Source: Prunella strophiata (taxonomy: Eukaryota; Chordata; Aves; Passeriformes; Prunellidae). From it: a DNA stretch of 64,000 nucleotides. The stretch spans positions 85,573,309-85,637,308 of the forward strand of contig JAZBQD010000015.1 in the NCBI GenBank assembly GCA_036583965.1. The letters run 5' to 3'. The translations under genes were made by a program, and so were the position numbers. Positions 1-13,638 of the stretch are shown piece after piece; position 1 is the first letter of the stretch, and every line of letters begins with the position of its first letter. The notes under the pieces were generated by a model. It saw only the letters and a list, made by a program, of their open reading frames with translations. It had not been told where the DNA came from and did not search any database.

Positions 1-3000
1 GGCCTACAGTTGTCACCCTGCCTCAGAGAGTGGGATATAATATTCCCTCAGTTCTTATACCCCATGGACAGTGTGGCATAAACTGACCTCCAAACAGTTT
101 GGAGTGAGGATTCTCAGCTGCTCAGCCCAGTTTCCCTGCAGTTACAGTGCTCATGTGTGTTTTACTTCCTTGTTTTATAGCATTAATGGAGAAGCAGATG
201 TTGCCTTTCTCCCTGTGAATGCTATATACAGTGAATCATCTTAGCCTCTCTGTAAAATTTCAACTTAATGGAGTCCTGGCATTTGTGATGAGCTGAGGAA
301 CTTAATTTTATAGAACAACCTATTGAACAAGCTGTTCTTGGACATTCCCATCTCAACTAAATGTTAAAAGTATTAAAATTCACATTAGCACAAAAGGAAA
401 TTTTGCATGGGTAATCCTTTAATACAGTGTTTTATGGCTCTATTAGCTGCACAGCAGCTGGTGACATGATGAATTTAATCCATTAAAAAATTCAGTAAGA
501 GGTTTAAAAGTCAGATTTTAAAAACATAATCTTGCTGCAAGGAAAGAGAACTTCTCCTCAGGGCCAGAGACATGGTGAGTTCACAGTGTGGCAGGTATAT
601 GAAAATACACCTGCATGACAGGCTTTCATATGCTTATGGTTTCACACCTAGCAGAGAGCTTATGGTGATGAAAAACAACTCAGGAGCACACAGGAATTCT
701 TAAAGGAGCATGTTTAAGTATTGCATCTATCCAGCTTTCTCACCATCTCTGTTTATATTTTTTTCTATTAAGGTGATTAATACTTGTAGAGCTTAAAAGG
801 ATTGCCTTTCTCCTTCTTATATGTGTATTCCATACAAAGAGCATAGCACAAGAAATATTTACTTCACTTTTGAAGATTTACTACCTGCCAAAGTTCAGTA
901 GAAAATTTACTACATGAAGAAAAATTACAGATTTCTGAAAAGCCCCTTGTTTTACTTTTTTTTTTCTTCCCGTACAAAGAGCAGAGGTTAGCATGTTTGT
1001 GAGTTACATGTGTTTTATAACTCTGTATGAATATACAGTCTTGCCAAGTTCTTATTTTACCATGGTGTTTAGTAGCCTTCTTGAGCAAACTCCTACAGTT
1101 ACACAGACTTAATAAAGATCTGAGCTTCCATTTACTAGTTTTTCTTAGAACTTTCTTTGCAGGTGCAAAGGATCACATGAAAACATGAATGAAATTCTTA
1201 CAGTCTTGTAACCTAAAAAGTTAATAAAAAGTACCTAAAAATTAATTATTATTATTTTAAGCTGTGTTATTTTTAGGACATTTTAATTATTTTTGGAGCC
1301 CTCTCCCAACACTGCTGACAGCTGTTATTATCATATATCCTTGTTCCTTGCCAGCCTTCTGGAATCAGCCCTTTACAAAATTAGACTGACTAAAATTAAT
1401 TTTTCTTGTCTGTGCAGTTTCAATCATGATTTCCCCATACAAATATTTCACCAATATTGACATTCTTCTGGATTACTTATTTTGCCAGGCGCAAAAAAAT
1501 TCTATCTTCCCTTCCCAAACATTCACTTTTGCTAGGTTTCCCTGGGGAAACACTACATGAGCTTTTGATCAGGGTAAGCACATCTCTTTATGTAAGCCCA
1601 TTGGTAATTTTTATTTATTGTACATGTGATTATGATCTATTATATACTGTTGCAGATAATAAAACAATAAAGGACACTTTAAATAAGTAACAAATCAATT
1701 CTTTAGCCAATCTAACTAGTTCAAGGAAGACTCCATGGTACTTTAGTAACATTGCCCTTTAAGTCCTTCATCAAGTTCAAGAAAAGTCCAGCAGCATAAA
1801 ATGTTTTTCTTTTGTGTATCCTACTTCTTTTTCCTTCTACCTTTGGAAACAGTGGAAGTGTAGGTGAGAAAATACTGTACAGAGACCATGTACTCAGGTT
1901 GATTGAAAACAAAACCAGGGGAAACACTTTTTTCCTTCATTGTATTTTAAACTCTGCGGCATAATTTTATTTACTTTTTCCTCTAATTGACTTTTTGTTT
2001 CTTACTTTTCAGCTGCATATGAAAGTGGGCTTCATTACAAAATGAAGTCAATAAAAAGAAAGTCCTGAAGAAATTGCATTTAGTAAAAAAAAAACTCTAT
2101 ACAAACCCCAAAACCTAACAGGAACCTGTGCTCTAATTTGAGCTACCTAAAGGCATGTCTATACACTCAGCTGCCTGATGTTGTGTAGTAGCTGTGCCCA
2201 TACTCAAAATAAACTCACTGACTTGGAGTCTAGGAACATCCAGAGATGAATTGTTAACTGGTATATTAGATAAGCAGAGAGATATATTCATAGAAAACCA
2301 TTATAGTATTCAACATCCTCTTACCTTTTTTATGAGGGGATCTCTCATAATTTACTTTCTGAACACTTGGAGACTGTGTTTCACTAAATAAAGCTCATGT
2401 AGTTGCTTTATTTTGCATCTGTTGCACACATCCACTGTACTAGGACAGGCACCATGACAGTGCCATTGTTGTATTTTGGGAGAGCCTTTGGACATGAAGG
2501 TGTGTAGAATGCTGCATTGCAGAGTTCTACTTCCCTGCTGCTTCATGGTGTCCAAACTGGGGGATGTGGTGTAGGTGTGCATGGGGGGAATATGGGTGTC
2601 ATAGAGTCCATCCTGGCTCTACACTTGCTTTACATGTACTTTTATGGCCATGCCTGACAATATTTCTCCATTGCCATTGACTCTCTTCTGACTCACTGTC
2701 ACATTATTTGAACAGCTGCCCTTAGTGCAGTGAGTTGGGTGGGTCATTATGGAAGTGTGTCTTTATTGATCTAACCTCCAGAGTGTGAAAGTTATTAAGG
2801 TGGCATATTTAATAATCACAAAACTTGTACTTGGCTGTCCTTAAAAAAAGATCCTGAGATTTTGCAAAGGAAAAGGATAATATAAAAAAAGAGAGATCAA
2901 AATAGCAAGCAAAAACCAGTTTAGAAGCACATATGCTTCTAAAGATCTCTGCTTTTCCTTAAAACCTATTTCCAGATAAACTGGTGTGAAGGTTACAACA

Positions 3001-5016
3001 CTAGCTAAAAGAACACACTGTCCTTTGTCCCCTAAAGTGCTCTGGTTATCTAAGATTTATCAATTTGCATGGCTTTTTTAGTTTCTTGATTACAGTGGTG
3101 TACAATGCAATTAACATCTCCAAAAGCACAGAACGAACCTCCTTGAGATGAATGTAATTACCATTGAAGTAAAAATCTAAATTCAAACTACCCTTAATCA
3201 CCACATACAGGGCAATTAGTAAAGAGAGAAATAACTTATTTGCCTGTTTAGGATCATGAAATCTGTTATAATATATCCTTAGTCATAACTTATACTTAAA
3301 ATTAGATTTATCAGAGTAGCATTTGCAACTTGATTCCTTTTTTTGTTGCTACAGTGTGTATCCCAGATGGCTGATGTATAGACATTCAAATAGCTGACTG
3401 TTTTTCACACTTACAGTACCAATGATTTTTAAAATAAGATTTTGATGCAGGGAGCAAAAACTGAAGAAAAATTTAGAACAGAAAGAATAATACATTCACA
3501 GAATGATTTGCATAAATATGTAATATATACATGCAACATAAATGCTTTGCATTTCAGAACTGTGAAAACTTGGATAAAACATCAATTAATAAATGTCCAC
3601 ATCATATCTCTGAAGTAGACATTGTTATTTCACTCACATAAATAACAGAAAAGAGCTTATCAAATGTAAATGGGTGGTTCTTAATGTTTTTATTATTGAG
3701 ACACACAACTTAAAGTGTTTACTGTGTAGCATAAAAGTGTGTGCCTATAGGCAATTTCTGAAAGCATGCATTCTATCTACAATAATAAAATATTACATCT
3801 TTTATTTTGTTACTGGAAACCGCCTGATATGGTGAAGAGCATTTTAAAGACTTCTAATACCTCTTATTTGATAATGTCAGTTATCTTTCTTCTAAGTTTA
3901 GATTGTGCATTCTTTTGAATCTTTCATTTAAATCATGTTTGAATTAGGCAAGACAGATTTGTCTGTTTGGCAACTCCATTTTGTGTAAAAACTGCAATAA
4001 CATTGTGATATAAATTAGCACTACAATTTCATCTACCACTTGTTTGTCATTTAGCCAGTTACTGAAAAAACATTTCTAACTTTAAGAACACACATTGTCC
4101 CTATAAAATTTACATAAAAACAAGGTAATGGATTTGATTTGACAGAGGTCATTGACTAAGCAATCTCAGTGCACTACATTAAAAGAAGAACTCTGAAAGA
4201 TGAGACAAACATGACTATTCATACTTTATGCTAGCAACTTCTCAAGTGGGCCAGGAACAAGCAAACAAACAAAAAATTACTAAAAAAATAAAATAGTGTA
4301 ATAAAAATCCCAAACTGTCTAGAAAAGACAATTTTTTGTGGTCCAAGGTAGTTGAGTCTTATACAGGAGGACACCTCAGCAATGGGATGCCTTTATTATC
4401 TGCTTCTAATTTGTGATGTCATTTCGATATAAAATTAATATAAGCCACATTTTAAAAAGTGAAGAACTGCAAAAAGTCACATAAGGAAGGAGAAACAGGG
4501 CTTAGGAGTTATTTAAATGACCATATTTCTCTCAATTTCATCATTCAGATAAGTAATTAAGTATGTACAGCCATCACGCACAATTTGAACAATACCTGCA
4601 CATTGCCTCAGCTCTTATTGAATTCTTTACTGCAGATGTCCAAGCATGTGAGTCATGGGGCCAGGAATATGGGTTGTTTCAACCTTCATGACCACTTGGA
4701 AAGCAACAGGTATTCTTTGTAAGTTTTGGTTGTCTTCCCCAGAACCACCAACCTCAAGACCACTGAGCAGCTACAAGGGGCACAGTCAGATGCTCCCTGT
4801 AGTTATGAACAACAGACTGGCAAAATATGTTTCCATAATCTCTGTTTCCTGCTGTTTCACTTTCCAGATGAGAGGAGAGGTGGTGATCTGTGATTTGAAT
4901 AGGCTTTTTGTCCATGCCCCATCACAAAAAAGCCTACTTGGAGTCCTGCAGTCCAAGCAGGAGTGTATGGAGGTCGGTAGTTAGTTTTGCCATCTAGTAA
5001 AATTAGGATGTTACTA

Positions 5017-5066
5017 TTTCACAATAGTGACATTGTGAAATTTCATCATTATTTATGATGATGAAA
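5017..5066. other. Two adjacent perfect short hairpins
   Basis: TTTCACAAT (5017-5025) pairs with ATTGTGAAA (5032-5040) across a 6-base loop. TTTCATCAT (5041-5049) pairs with ATGATGAAA (5058-5066) across an 8-base loop. Both stems are 9 bp and the hairpins abut. Confidence 0.85.
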
Positions 5067-7279
5067 GAAGCAATATTTTTAGAGGGAATAAAGAGGCTAT
5101 AAAAGTATTCATTGCTGTTACTAAACAAGCACTCTGAGGTGAGCAACTTCCATATGTATTATGTCAAAAAACATTTAGCAACAACTTCTCTATGGGAGCT
5201 GGAAGAATATAATTAATAAAAAAAGGTGCAGAAATACTGCAGGTAACTAAGAGAGACTATAAAAAGCTGTTTTATTTTGTGAAGAACCGCAAACCATCAG
5301 TGACAAAAAGGATCTTTTAAGTTGTCAAGTAAGGCCAGGAAGGTATTGCAGGGAAATAAGGAGCCTATCCTGGAAATGGTTCAAAAAAGAGAATGTGGAA
5401 TCTCCCACCTGCGAAGGGACAAACAAAGCAAGTAGTGGAAAAATGAGAGCTGACATGTGTGTCATATGTGAAGAAGACAGAGTGGATAACAAGAACTGAC
5501 ATGTGAGAAGATGCCTTTGTCAAATTGCCAGAAGTTCCAGAGCTGTGACACCTTGCTGAAGGCAGATGAGGTTGGGAAAGATGAATGCACCATGCCACCT
5601 TTCAAAGGTCAAGACTTTGCAATGGCATTGATGAAACACTGCCACAGCTGCCACACAATCTAGGTAGGGAAAGAAAGCTTTCATTCCTTCCTGCAACGCA
5701 AAAATTGAAGGGAAATCTAATAATTAGCCTATTACAGGATAGTCAATCATTTAACTACTGAAAATCAGGGGAGACATATTCTAATCTCATTCCACTTGAG
5801 AAATCCTGTTGCCTTTATTGGCAGAATTTGTGCCACTGATGGGAAATCTCTCATTCTGACTTCAAGAGCAGTTGTTCTCTGGCGGCCTGATTCATTAAGT
5901 TAATGGGACACTTTCTCTTGAGTCCTCTGAGAATAAGATCTGTGCACTGATAAATCTCAGTAGTTTCAAAAGTTCATCTAATCAAAGGTGATCTGAATGT
6001 CTTCCATCCAATTACTGCGCCAAAGACAATCAGTTTCATAATACTTCCAGATACTGCTCTTTCAGCTGGGCCCATCAAGCCAGGAAAACCAGTTCCTTGC
6101 ACTTTACTGTACACCAGTATGCTTGCCTGTAGCTCCTGACAACCCAGAGAGAAAAGGGCAGGATGGGGGGAAGTGGAAGGGGAAGAGTGGAACAGTCTCT
6201 GTTATGCCAGCACAATGAGGTGGGGTTAAGAGTTTATGAAAGATTCAGAATCTGATGTCATTTTGTTGAAACCACTACAATAATTCCTGGATTTTGAACC
6301 ACAAAATGCATAATCCTTTTCTGTGAAAATTCCATGTTTTCTTCTCTTCCACAGGCATCTTTGTCCCAGACACTGGTCCAGTGCTTACTTGTCACTCTTT
6401 CCTCACTTTATTTACCTTCTTATCCTTCATGTCCACTTATTTTTCCTAAATAACTAATATAAGGAGTTTATTCAAACAGTTTCTTCTGTTTGTTGATTGT
6501 CTTCTATTATCAGGGATGCTATCTCTTTTGTGCACATGACTGCCATGACTGCCACATTTAGACAGCTACACGTGTCTGAGGTACCCTCTCCTGATTGGCA
6601 AAATGTCAAAATGATCTTTGCTTCTAATACACAATAACTCATTGTCCTTACATTCCAAACTATGACCAAGACACTACGTTTTGGTGTGGCTTTTATGATG
6701 TGTAATGTACTCACATGATATTCAGGAGAGGTCTTGCAATAAAAGCAGTAATCCCCATTTCAGCAAAGGGAATTCAATCAGGAGAACCCACCTGCTTCGT
6801 ACTTCCCTAGCATTAGTGATCAGGTTATGTTAATGGCAGTGTAGGGGAGAGTAGGTTAGCTGAAACTGATGTATCAGCAGTCTCACTGCATGTAGGAACC
6901 AGTGCAGACTTCATGGTTCCTTGTCATGCTGCTTTGGGTCACTTGTCTTCCTTGAGAGGCACTGGAAACTAGGCAGTGCACTTTGGAAACTAGTGCTGCA
7001 CAAAAGCAAAGGGAAGGTGCTTTGCTAATCAGATTTGGCTGTTCTGATTGCTAAGTGTTGGTGAATGTGAAGAAGACTGCACAAAAGATGGGATAAAAAA
7101 CCATCATACTGCACTGGTCTTCTTCAGCACTGACTGACTGCTAATCTTTCCCATTTCAGTGCACCTGATGGAGATGAGAGATGGAACAGCTAAACTGCTC
7201 TCAGTTACAATGGGTGACCTCACTGGGGTCATGTGTTTGGTCTGAGTAATTGTCTACGTGTTAACAAGACCTGCATTTA

Positions 7280-7560
7280 AAGGAACAGAGAACAAAAGGG
7301 GTAAATTGCCAAAATTTATCTGCCTATACTATCCATTCTTATTAGGGACCAACTAGAGCAAATGTTCCTAATTCCATCAAGGGCATTTCTTCCGTTTAAT
7401 GAGCACATAGGAAAGAGAGGCATTGTTCAAGTACAAGGGTTCAGTTTGCAGCAAGCCACAAATCACATTTCATTTATCAGGCCTACAGATGACAGGATAT
7501 CATCAAATCCCCCGAGAGTCATATTCATTAAAAAGAAATCTTAAGTAATTACAACAATTA
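7280..7560. promoter_or_regulatory. Candidate conserved non-coding element
   Basis: The unique, low-repeat block includes TTTAATGAGCACATAGGAAA, AGCCACAAATCACATTTCA and CCCCCGAGAGTCATATTCAT. A 60-codon ORF spans part of it without any domain. The regulatory call rests on sequence texture only. Confidence 0.25.
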
Positions 7561-7962
7561 ATTGACTTGAAACAGTTTCGGGTGGAGAAGGTTTACATAA
7601 TTCATTTGCCAGACAAAACAAGCTTTATGAAGTCAGGGCAACATATTATTTAGAAGCATCCTCCCCTTCCTGTCGTCTTGAAAAGCACAGGATAACACCA
7701 AACACCTGGAGTCAACTGAAATGGGCAAACAAATAAACAAAAGACAGGAAAAGAACCTGAACTTTTATAACTTTATCAAAAGGATAATGTTTCACTGACC
7801 TGCTCTGGTCATTACTTAGAAACCAGAGAATAAAACATTCTCCCATTTTTCCTTGTTTATTCTAAATAAGCAGAGGATTTCTAAGGATTAATTATGTAAT
7901 AATAAAATTTGAAAACTGAGCAAACTAAATCACTTCACACAGCCTCTGTACAATGCAAACAC

Positions 7963-7980
7963 AAAAAAAAAAAAAAAAAA
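7963..7980 (+). repeat. Poly(A) run, 18 bases
   Basis: A pure A run with no recognisable retrotransposed sequence before it. Confidence 0.9.
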
Positions 7981-9849
7981 GTATGTCTAGTTGCAAATTT
8001 ATCCTGAAGCTTCCTCCTTGTTGTGAAATGTGCAGACTCATTTTCTTATTTGCAGACAATCCTTCCTGTTGACTGATCCTGAATTTCTAGATATCAGAAT
8101 GCCATTCTCATGCCCATACTATGAATAATAAGAAATATTCCTCAGATGAAACCTATTATGCTATCCAGTATTTTCCTGTGTCCCCTAACCTGCCTGTTTC
8201 TCAGTTTTATTTCCTGCTTTATAGTCATTTTACACAGAGGATTTTCCTGTTCCATGTGTGTTTAGTCTCTAACACAGTATGGTATTAATCCATGAGTAGC
8301 ATTTCTAGGTATTACAGCAAACAGGCATAGCACTGAGATTTCCACAGTAACTCAAATTTCTTGAGCTGAGAGAAGTTCTTTAAGTGCTCAGACTGGTTTT
8401 AAATGTGTTACTATTTCTACTGGTGGCCCCAGTTGGTCTCCACTTCTCTGCAAATACATATCAATACCTTTGGGAAAATACAGGAAAAGAACAGTCATGG
8501 TTCACAAAAAGTATTTGCCAGAATAACAGTCACAGAAAAGCAAATGCCAGAAATACTCTGGGATGTTTATGAAAACATTTAGATTCAATATGTAGGTATA
8601 CAATTCATTTATCATATAGCTTCACTTGAAGAATAAAGCAAATATTATTAAAATACTTAAAAAAGAGTTTCTTACATAATTAACTAAGAATCTGCAACTC
8701 TACCTAAAAATAAGGAAATGCTCAATTCAAATGATTAGTGATACCCAGTGTCAGTGAGCAGACTGACAAAAATCAGTGCCAGTATTTGACAAGGAACAAT
8801 GCCATCTTTATGAAATTGACAGTTAAAGACAGTTTCTCTTCATGAGTTTCTGTCCTCTACTCTCTGCCTGCTATTTCCTGTCACTAACAAAGATCCTTGT
8901 CTCATTTCAAAGCTCACCCCATGATGTCTCCAGGAATGAAAAAGAAATTGATCCTTACTTCTAGTAATGCCATACGGTGGGAGGATAAATCATGAATTTC
9001 CTGTATTTTCTGGCTATCTATAATTTCAAAAGATTAATTTTAGATATATCCTGTCTATTTTCCAGATATTCTGATTATTTTTCAAGTCATCATTGCCTTC
9101 TTTTGAAGGGTTTGAGTTGCCTGCCAGGGTGGAAAAGCCCACACATTTATGAGTTTTAATGTGGCATCTTTTCCAAAGGTACAAACATATAACCCTAAAA
9201 TCCCTGTCTAAAGTGAATTCCATCACTCTAGTAAAATTCAAGAAGGGCAAGTAATTTTGTTTTTTCTTAATTTGTTCAGCAGAATATATCCATCGGAATA
9301 AGGTAAAATAAAAGGGTTACATTTGCCTCAAATTTCTATATGCTTTGGAGGTTTAATTTGCAATTCAGAAAGACTGAGTATGACTTTGGTTTTACTGATA
9401 AAACTGAAGGAGGGTTTTATATACAAGCATTGTTTTCCTCTGATTCTCACCATAGCAGGCAGTGTGAGAAAAGAACAGAAGATATAAAAGCACTGTACAT
9501 GTTATTTCACAAAAGACTGAGGCAACCAACCCATCACAAATAAGACATCGCGACTGCAGCAATGATTAATGAGATGCTAAGTGTAAGTAGAAGAAAAGTA
9601 TTTTCTGCCTAAGCATAGAATCAGAACATTCTGCAAATATTTTCAGTAGTGCACATGTGCTGGAGCCTACATAGCAGAAGAGATGCATTTAAGCAGCACA
9701 GATAATCCACACACTAAACTTCAGAACATTACAAATGTAGACAACCTAAAAAGAAATGCTACTAAACTGTTGATTAGGCAAGCAAGCAAAGTAAAAATCT
9801 TACCAACAGGAGAAAACCGAAGCTTGATGGCTGATTGCAGATCATGGCC

Positions 9850-10755
9850 AGAGCTGGGGTTGATTCCTGCCACAGCTCCCACCGAGGCAGGTTCCACTGA
9901 GAACATCAAGGTGCATCTCAGCACAGGCCACGTCCTGGCAGATCCTGAGCTTTTGCCTGCCAGAACCTACTTTAAAAAAGAAACCCTGCCCCATGCCCTT
10001 CCACTATCTCATCTTGGGAGTCTAAATCCAGATACCCCTTGGAGGGGAGAAAAGGCTCAGTACTCGTGTGTCCCACTGACCGCCAGGCCTGGGGCTGTGC
10101 CCCGCTGTGACTCCCAGAGACGCTCCCAAGATGGACACCCACCTAAGGGGGCTGCTACATCCCTCACAGTTCCCCAGGAGCCACATCTCCCTCGGGCACC
10201 TGTGGCAGCAGGAGTGTGCCTGAGGGACATGTGACTGCCCCTGGGATATTTCCCCTTGCAGGTTTATTTCCCCAGGACATTGCCCTGCGCAGCACGCCTG
10301 GGCCCACCAGGCCGTGCCCCCACAGCTCTGAGGGGGCCGTGATGGCATCGACTCCTGCCTGCACTGGTGCCAAAAGCAGAGAACCATAGGACTGCACAAC
10401 GTTCCTGCCATCATTTGTTTTTTGCCTTTTCTTGTTAAGAAACAACTTAGCAAGGTGGGTTTAAGCCCTGAGCCCCCAGATATTTTGACCTCTCTCCCTG
10501 TCCTTACTCCTCAGAGAGCCACCTCTCGCTGCTGCTGGTTCCCCACCGCCGGTAGTGCCAGGATCCATGGCAGCAGCCAGGATCTGGTCTGGCTTAGCTG
10601 GTGGGACAGGGCTCTTCCTCACAGTCCACCACCATGCTCTGCCCCTCACAAATAGTTATGGGGACCTGGGCAGGCTGCAGGTCTCTGATGAAGGGAGCTT
10701 CTTTCCTCCTAGCTCCCACCAGCACAGCCACAGAGGGCTGTTATACTTTTCCTTG
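9850..10755. other. GC-rich island of unknown nature
   Basis: This stretch is visibly richer in G and C than the AT-rich DNA on both sides and contains scattered CpG sites, for example around 10080-10130, 10280-10350 and 10540-10560. Several ORFs overlap on both strands: the longest is 183 codons on the plus strand (9683-10234), with 143 codons on the minus strand (10453-10022). Their translations are rich in Pro, Ser, Gly, Ala and Arg, with no motif I recognise and no splice or poly(A) context. GC-rich DNA has fewer stop codons, so chance ORFs are expected. It could be an old LTR or other repeat, a regulatory island or an exon of a long non-coding RNA. Confidence 0.5.
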
Positions 10756-13613
10756 TGTACCTGAGTAAAATTTGTGAGTGTGGCTGTGAGGAAAGGAGTG
10801 GACTGTCCCTTTATTGCAGACTTAGTTTATTCAAATTTCTGTGGTTTTTGTTCCCTCTCAAATTTCTCTCCAAAGCCCATGAGGTAGAAGGAGCATTGTT
10901 AAAGAACTATATTGGTTTTTTAATATGCACTTTGTTTTGTTTTACAAAATAAGGAGGCAGTGTCCTAACTGGTGTGATCCAGCCTCTTCAGTCACACAGG
11001 TGCAGATCAAATGAAATCCAGAGCAGCAAAAGCTTTTGCTTTCTCTAACTGGTTGTTGCTGGGCTATGCTGCTGGTAAGTGTTCATCTACACTGCCTGTG
11101 AAAGGAATAAAATCCATTTTGTGTCTGTATAATTGCGTTCATCAGGTACTGTTTGACCTCAGTCCCTCCATAGCCTTCCATACTTCTTTTTCTTCTCAAT
11201 TCTTTTAAGGCATTCACAAATTAAAATTAAGAAAACCAGAATAAGCGCTTCTTTGGAGGCGTCAGTTTTAAAACAGAACAAAAGAGAAAAAAGGCCTGTA
11301 ACAGAAAATATCTTTATTTTTGCAGAGAAAACTCAAGGTCAGCAGCCATTCCAGAAGGTTTATGGAAAAACACAGCAATTCCAGACTGTGGGCTCAGAAG
11401 TAGTTTAACTTCCCATTGAAAGGGTGTGAGACAAATTCCTCCCTTGTTGAGAAGACAAAGAGGTTTAAGAAATGTATGTAAGTCAGAGAACATAGAAAAT
11501 CAAAGTAACACAAAAAGAGAAAAAGGGCTGCTTGGTGTAATTCACCTTTGCCAAGTGTAACCCTGACAAAAGGGGCAGCTTTTCAAGTGGTGTAAACCAT
11601 TGTCACCCTGCTGACCTCAGTAACGTTGCTCTGTCAGGGAATATGACCCTCTTGGTAGTTATTACAATAATAACTAAAAATGTAGAAAATTGCCTAAAGT
11701 TATTAACATTTTTAATATTGTTCTTCATAAATCCAAAATCCAGGGAACTCAATAGGAGATTTTAATTTAATCTATCGGTTTTGGATTGCCATAGTTCAAA
11801 CTAAGCATGAGTCTACAGTCATGTTGCAAACCTAAAAAAATAGTGTTTGTAATGGAATTGCTGACAGATCCTTAACCATAGTGGTGCTAGGGAGTCACTA
11901 TAATATTGTAAATAAGGTGAATAGGCTCTTCTTATCTCATTTCACAGCTGAGCAGTGTATTGCCAGATAAATCAAATCAGGGTAAACGGTTTCATCTAAT
12001 AAACTGGGTCAACATATAATGTATTTTTCAGGTTTGCACCTTCATTGATTCTCATTTGATTTAAGAAGAGATATTTCAGTTTGTGTTTACAACATTTTAA
12101 AATATCTCTTTTGCCCCTTCTCTAGAGAACAAGCAAACAAGAGAGAGACTATGCAAGCTGGTAGCATCACAATAATGTCAAGTTTTCTGTTTTAAGTTCT
12201 GCTTTCCATTTTCATGCATCTGGGAGAGAGTGGGGGTAGGGAATGAGGGAGTTACTATCTCATATCTGCATTTTCTCAATAATGTTTTAGTGATGTTTGC
12301 TAATGTATCATTCATTAACCATCAGCCACTATAAAAAACATAATCTATCTCACAAAGTGGACATTATTATCGCATTAAATCATTTCACAATATACCTGAA
12401 CGGTTCCACATGAGGGGCCTGGCCTGACTGAGCTCAAATGCCTTGGGGGCAAACTCTTCAGTAGTAATGAGATACGAGGTCTGTCTGTGATGAATATGAT
12501 ATTACTCGTGTCAGTGGCTGTGGACTGCACCCAGAATATTTCTTCTTACAGGTTTTTTTTTTTTTCCCTATTGCAAAGGAACTCAGGCAAAGCACTATTA
12601 ACCCAGTAAATGAAGCTCTAAAGATCACAGAGTGTGCCCATTAGTCGACAAGATTGTGACTAATCCAATTTTTCTTGCAAGGAGCAATTCTAATGCTTCT
12701 GTAACATCTGGGGATGGCAGGGCCTGCATTACTGATGAAGCTGGATATTTTTTCTTCTACCTTTTTCTTCATAGAAGAACAATTATTGCACTTATTTCAC
12801 TGCTTCTCTGCCCCTCCCCCACAGTTTCCCGCTGACTACTTCTGCCCTGATGACCTCTTTGAAGATGGTTAAAATAATATTCCAGGCTGACAGAAGAACC
12901 AGAGAGGGTGACTGTGAATGAGGCTAAAAAAGATACCCCTTGTGTTTATTGGACTGTGGACAGAAAATGTGGTTGTTCAATGGAGAAAAAAAAAGAATTA
13001 GGTTCCCTCAAAACAAGAAGAAAAAGGACCTAGAACACTGTTATTAGTCACCACTAATGGCATGCTGTCTTAAATTGTCCCAGAACTGAAAGAGAGTGTC
13101 ATCTTGCTTCTACTTCCTCTGGTAAAAGCATTGACTATTACTCTTTGTGTGACAGCATTAAACATCAGGAACAGTAAAATCCTGCTATTCTGATTTATTT
13201 ATTGCTGGTTATGGAATTTTATTCTAATATGCAGTGCCACTGAGGACAGGGTGGGGCAATTTTGTTTAGATATAACTTCAAAAAAATGTTTTACAATAAT
13301 AAAAAACCTATCAAATTTGGATGGCTATCATATATAGATTTTAGAGGTTGATTTTTCTGTGTTCAGAAATCTTCACCTGTTCAAAGATGGAAAAGGTGTT
13401 AAATACCGAGAGAGTCCTGTTCTTATGGGTAGGATGGAAGAGGAAGGATGGATTAAAGCCAGTTTGCTGTAGCTTCATTTGCAGAGTTGCAACATAGGGA
13501 AGAAGTTCAGGGATAGAAAATAAGTCAGGGAATTCTGCACCTGACTCCTTTGATTGCAGAAAGTTATTGTTCTCAAAGATCAGCTGCAAGCCTGTGAATT
13601 TTAGTAGTGGTAA

Positions 13614-13638
13614 TATTCAGTGTTTCATGCTGAATATG
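13614..13638. other. Perfect 8-bp inverted repeat
   Basis: ATATTCAG (13614-13621) and CTGAATAT (13631-13638) flank a 9-base spacer. An inverted repeat this short can occur by chance in a window of this size. Confidence 0.7.

Larger units (their letters stand above)
1..9680. other. Non-coding AT-rich interval, no gene seen
   Basis: No ORF here exceeds about 110 codons, and none shows a domain, signal peptide or plausible exon series. The longest plus-strand one (4655-4984) has no recognisable content. The interval holds a poly(A) run of 18 bases (7963-7980), two adjacent hairpins (5017-5066) and a candidate conserved block near 7.3 kb. No clear CR1 copy was found. Confidence 0.7.

Noticed and set aside
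9683..10234. A 183-codon plus-strand ORF, the longest in the window
   Set aside because: It lies at the edge of and inside a GC-rich island, overlaps long ORFs on the other strand, has low-complexity Pro/Ser/Ala composition and no domain. It is probably a chance ORF.
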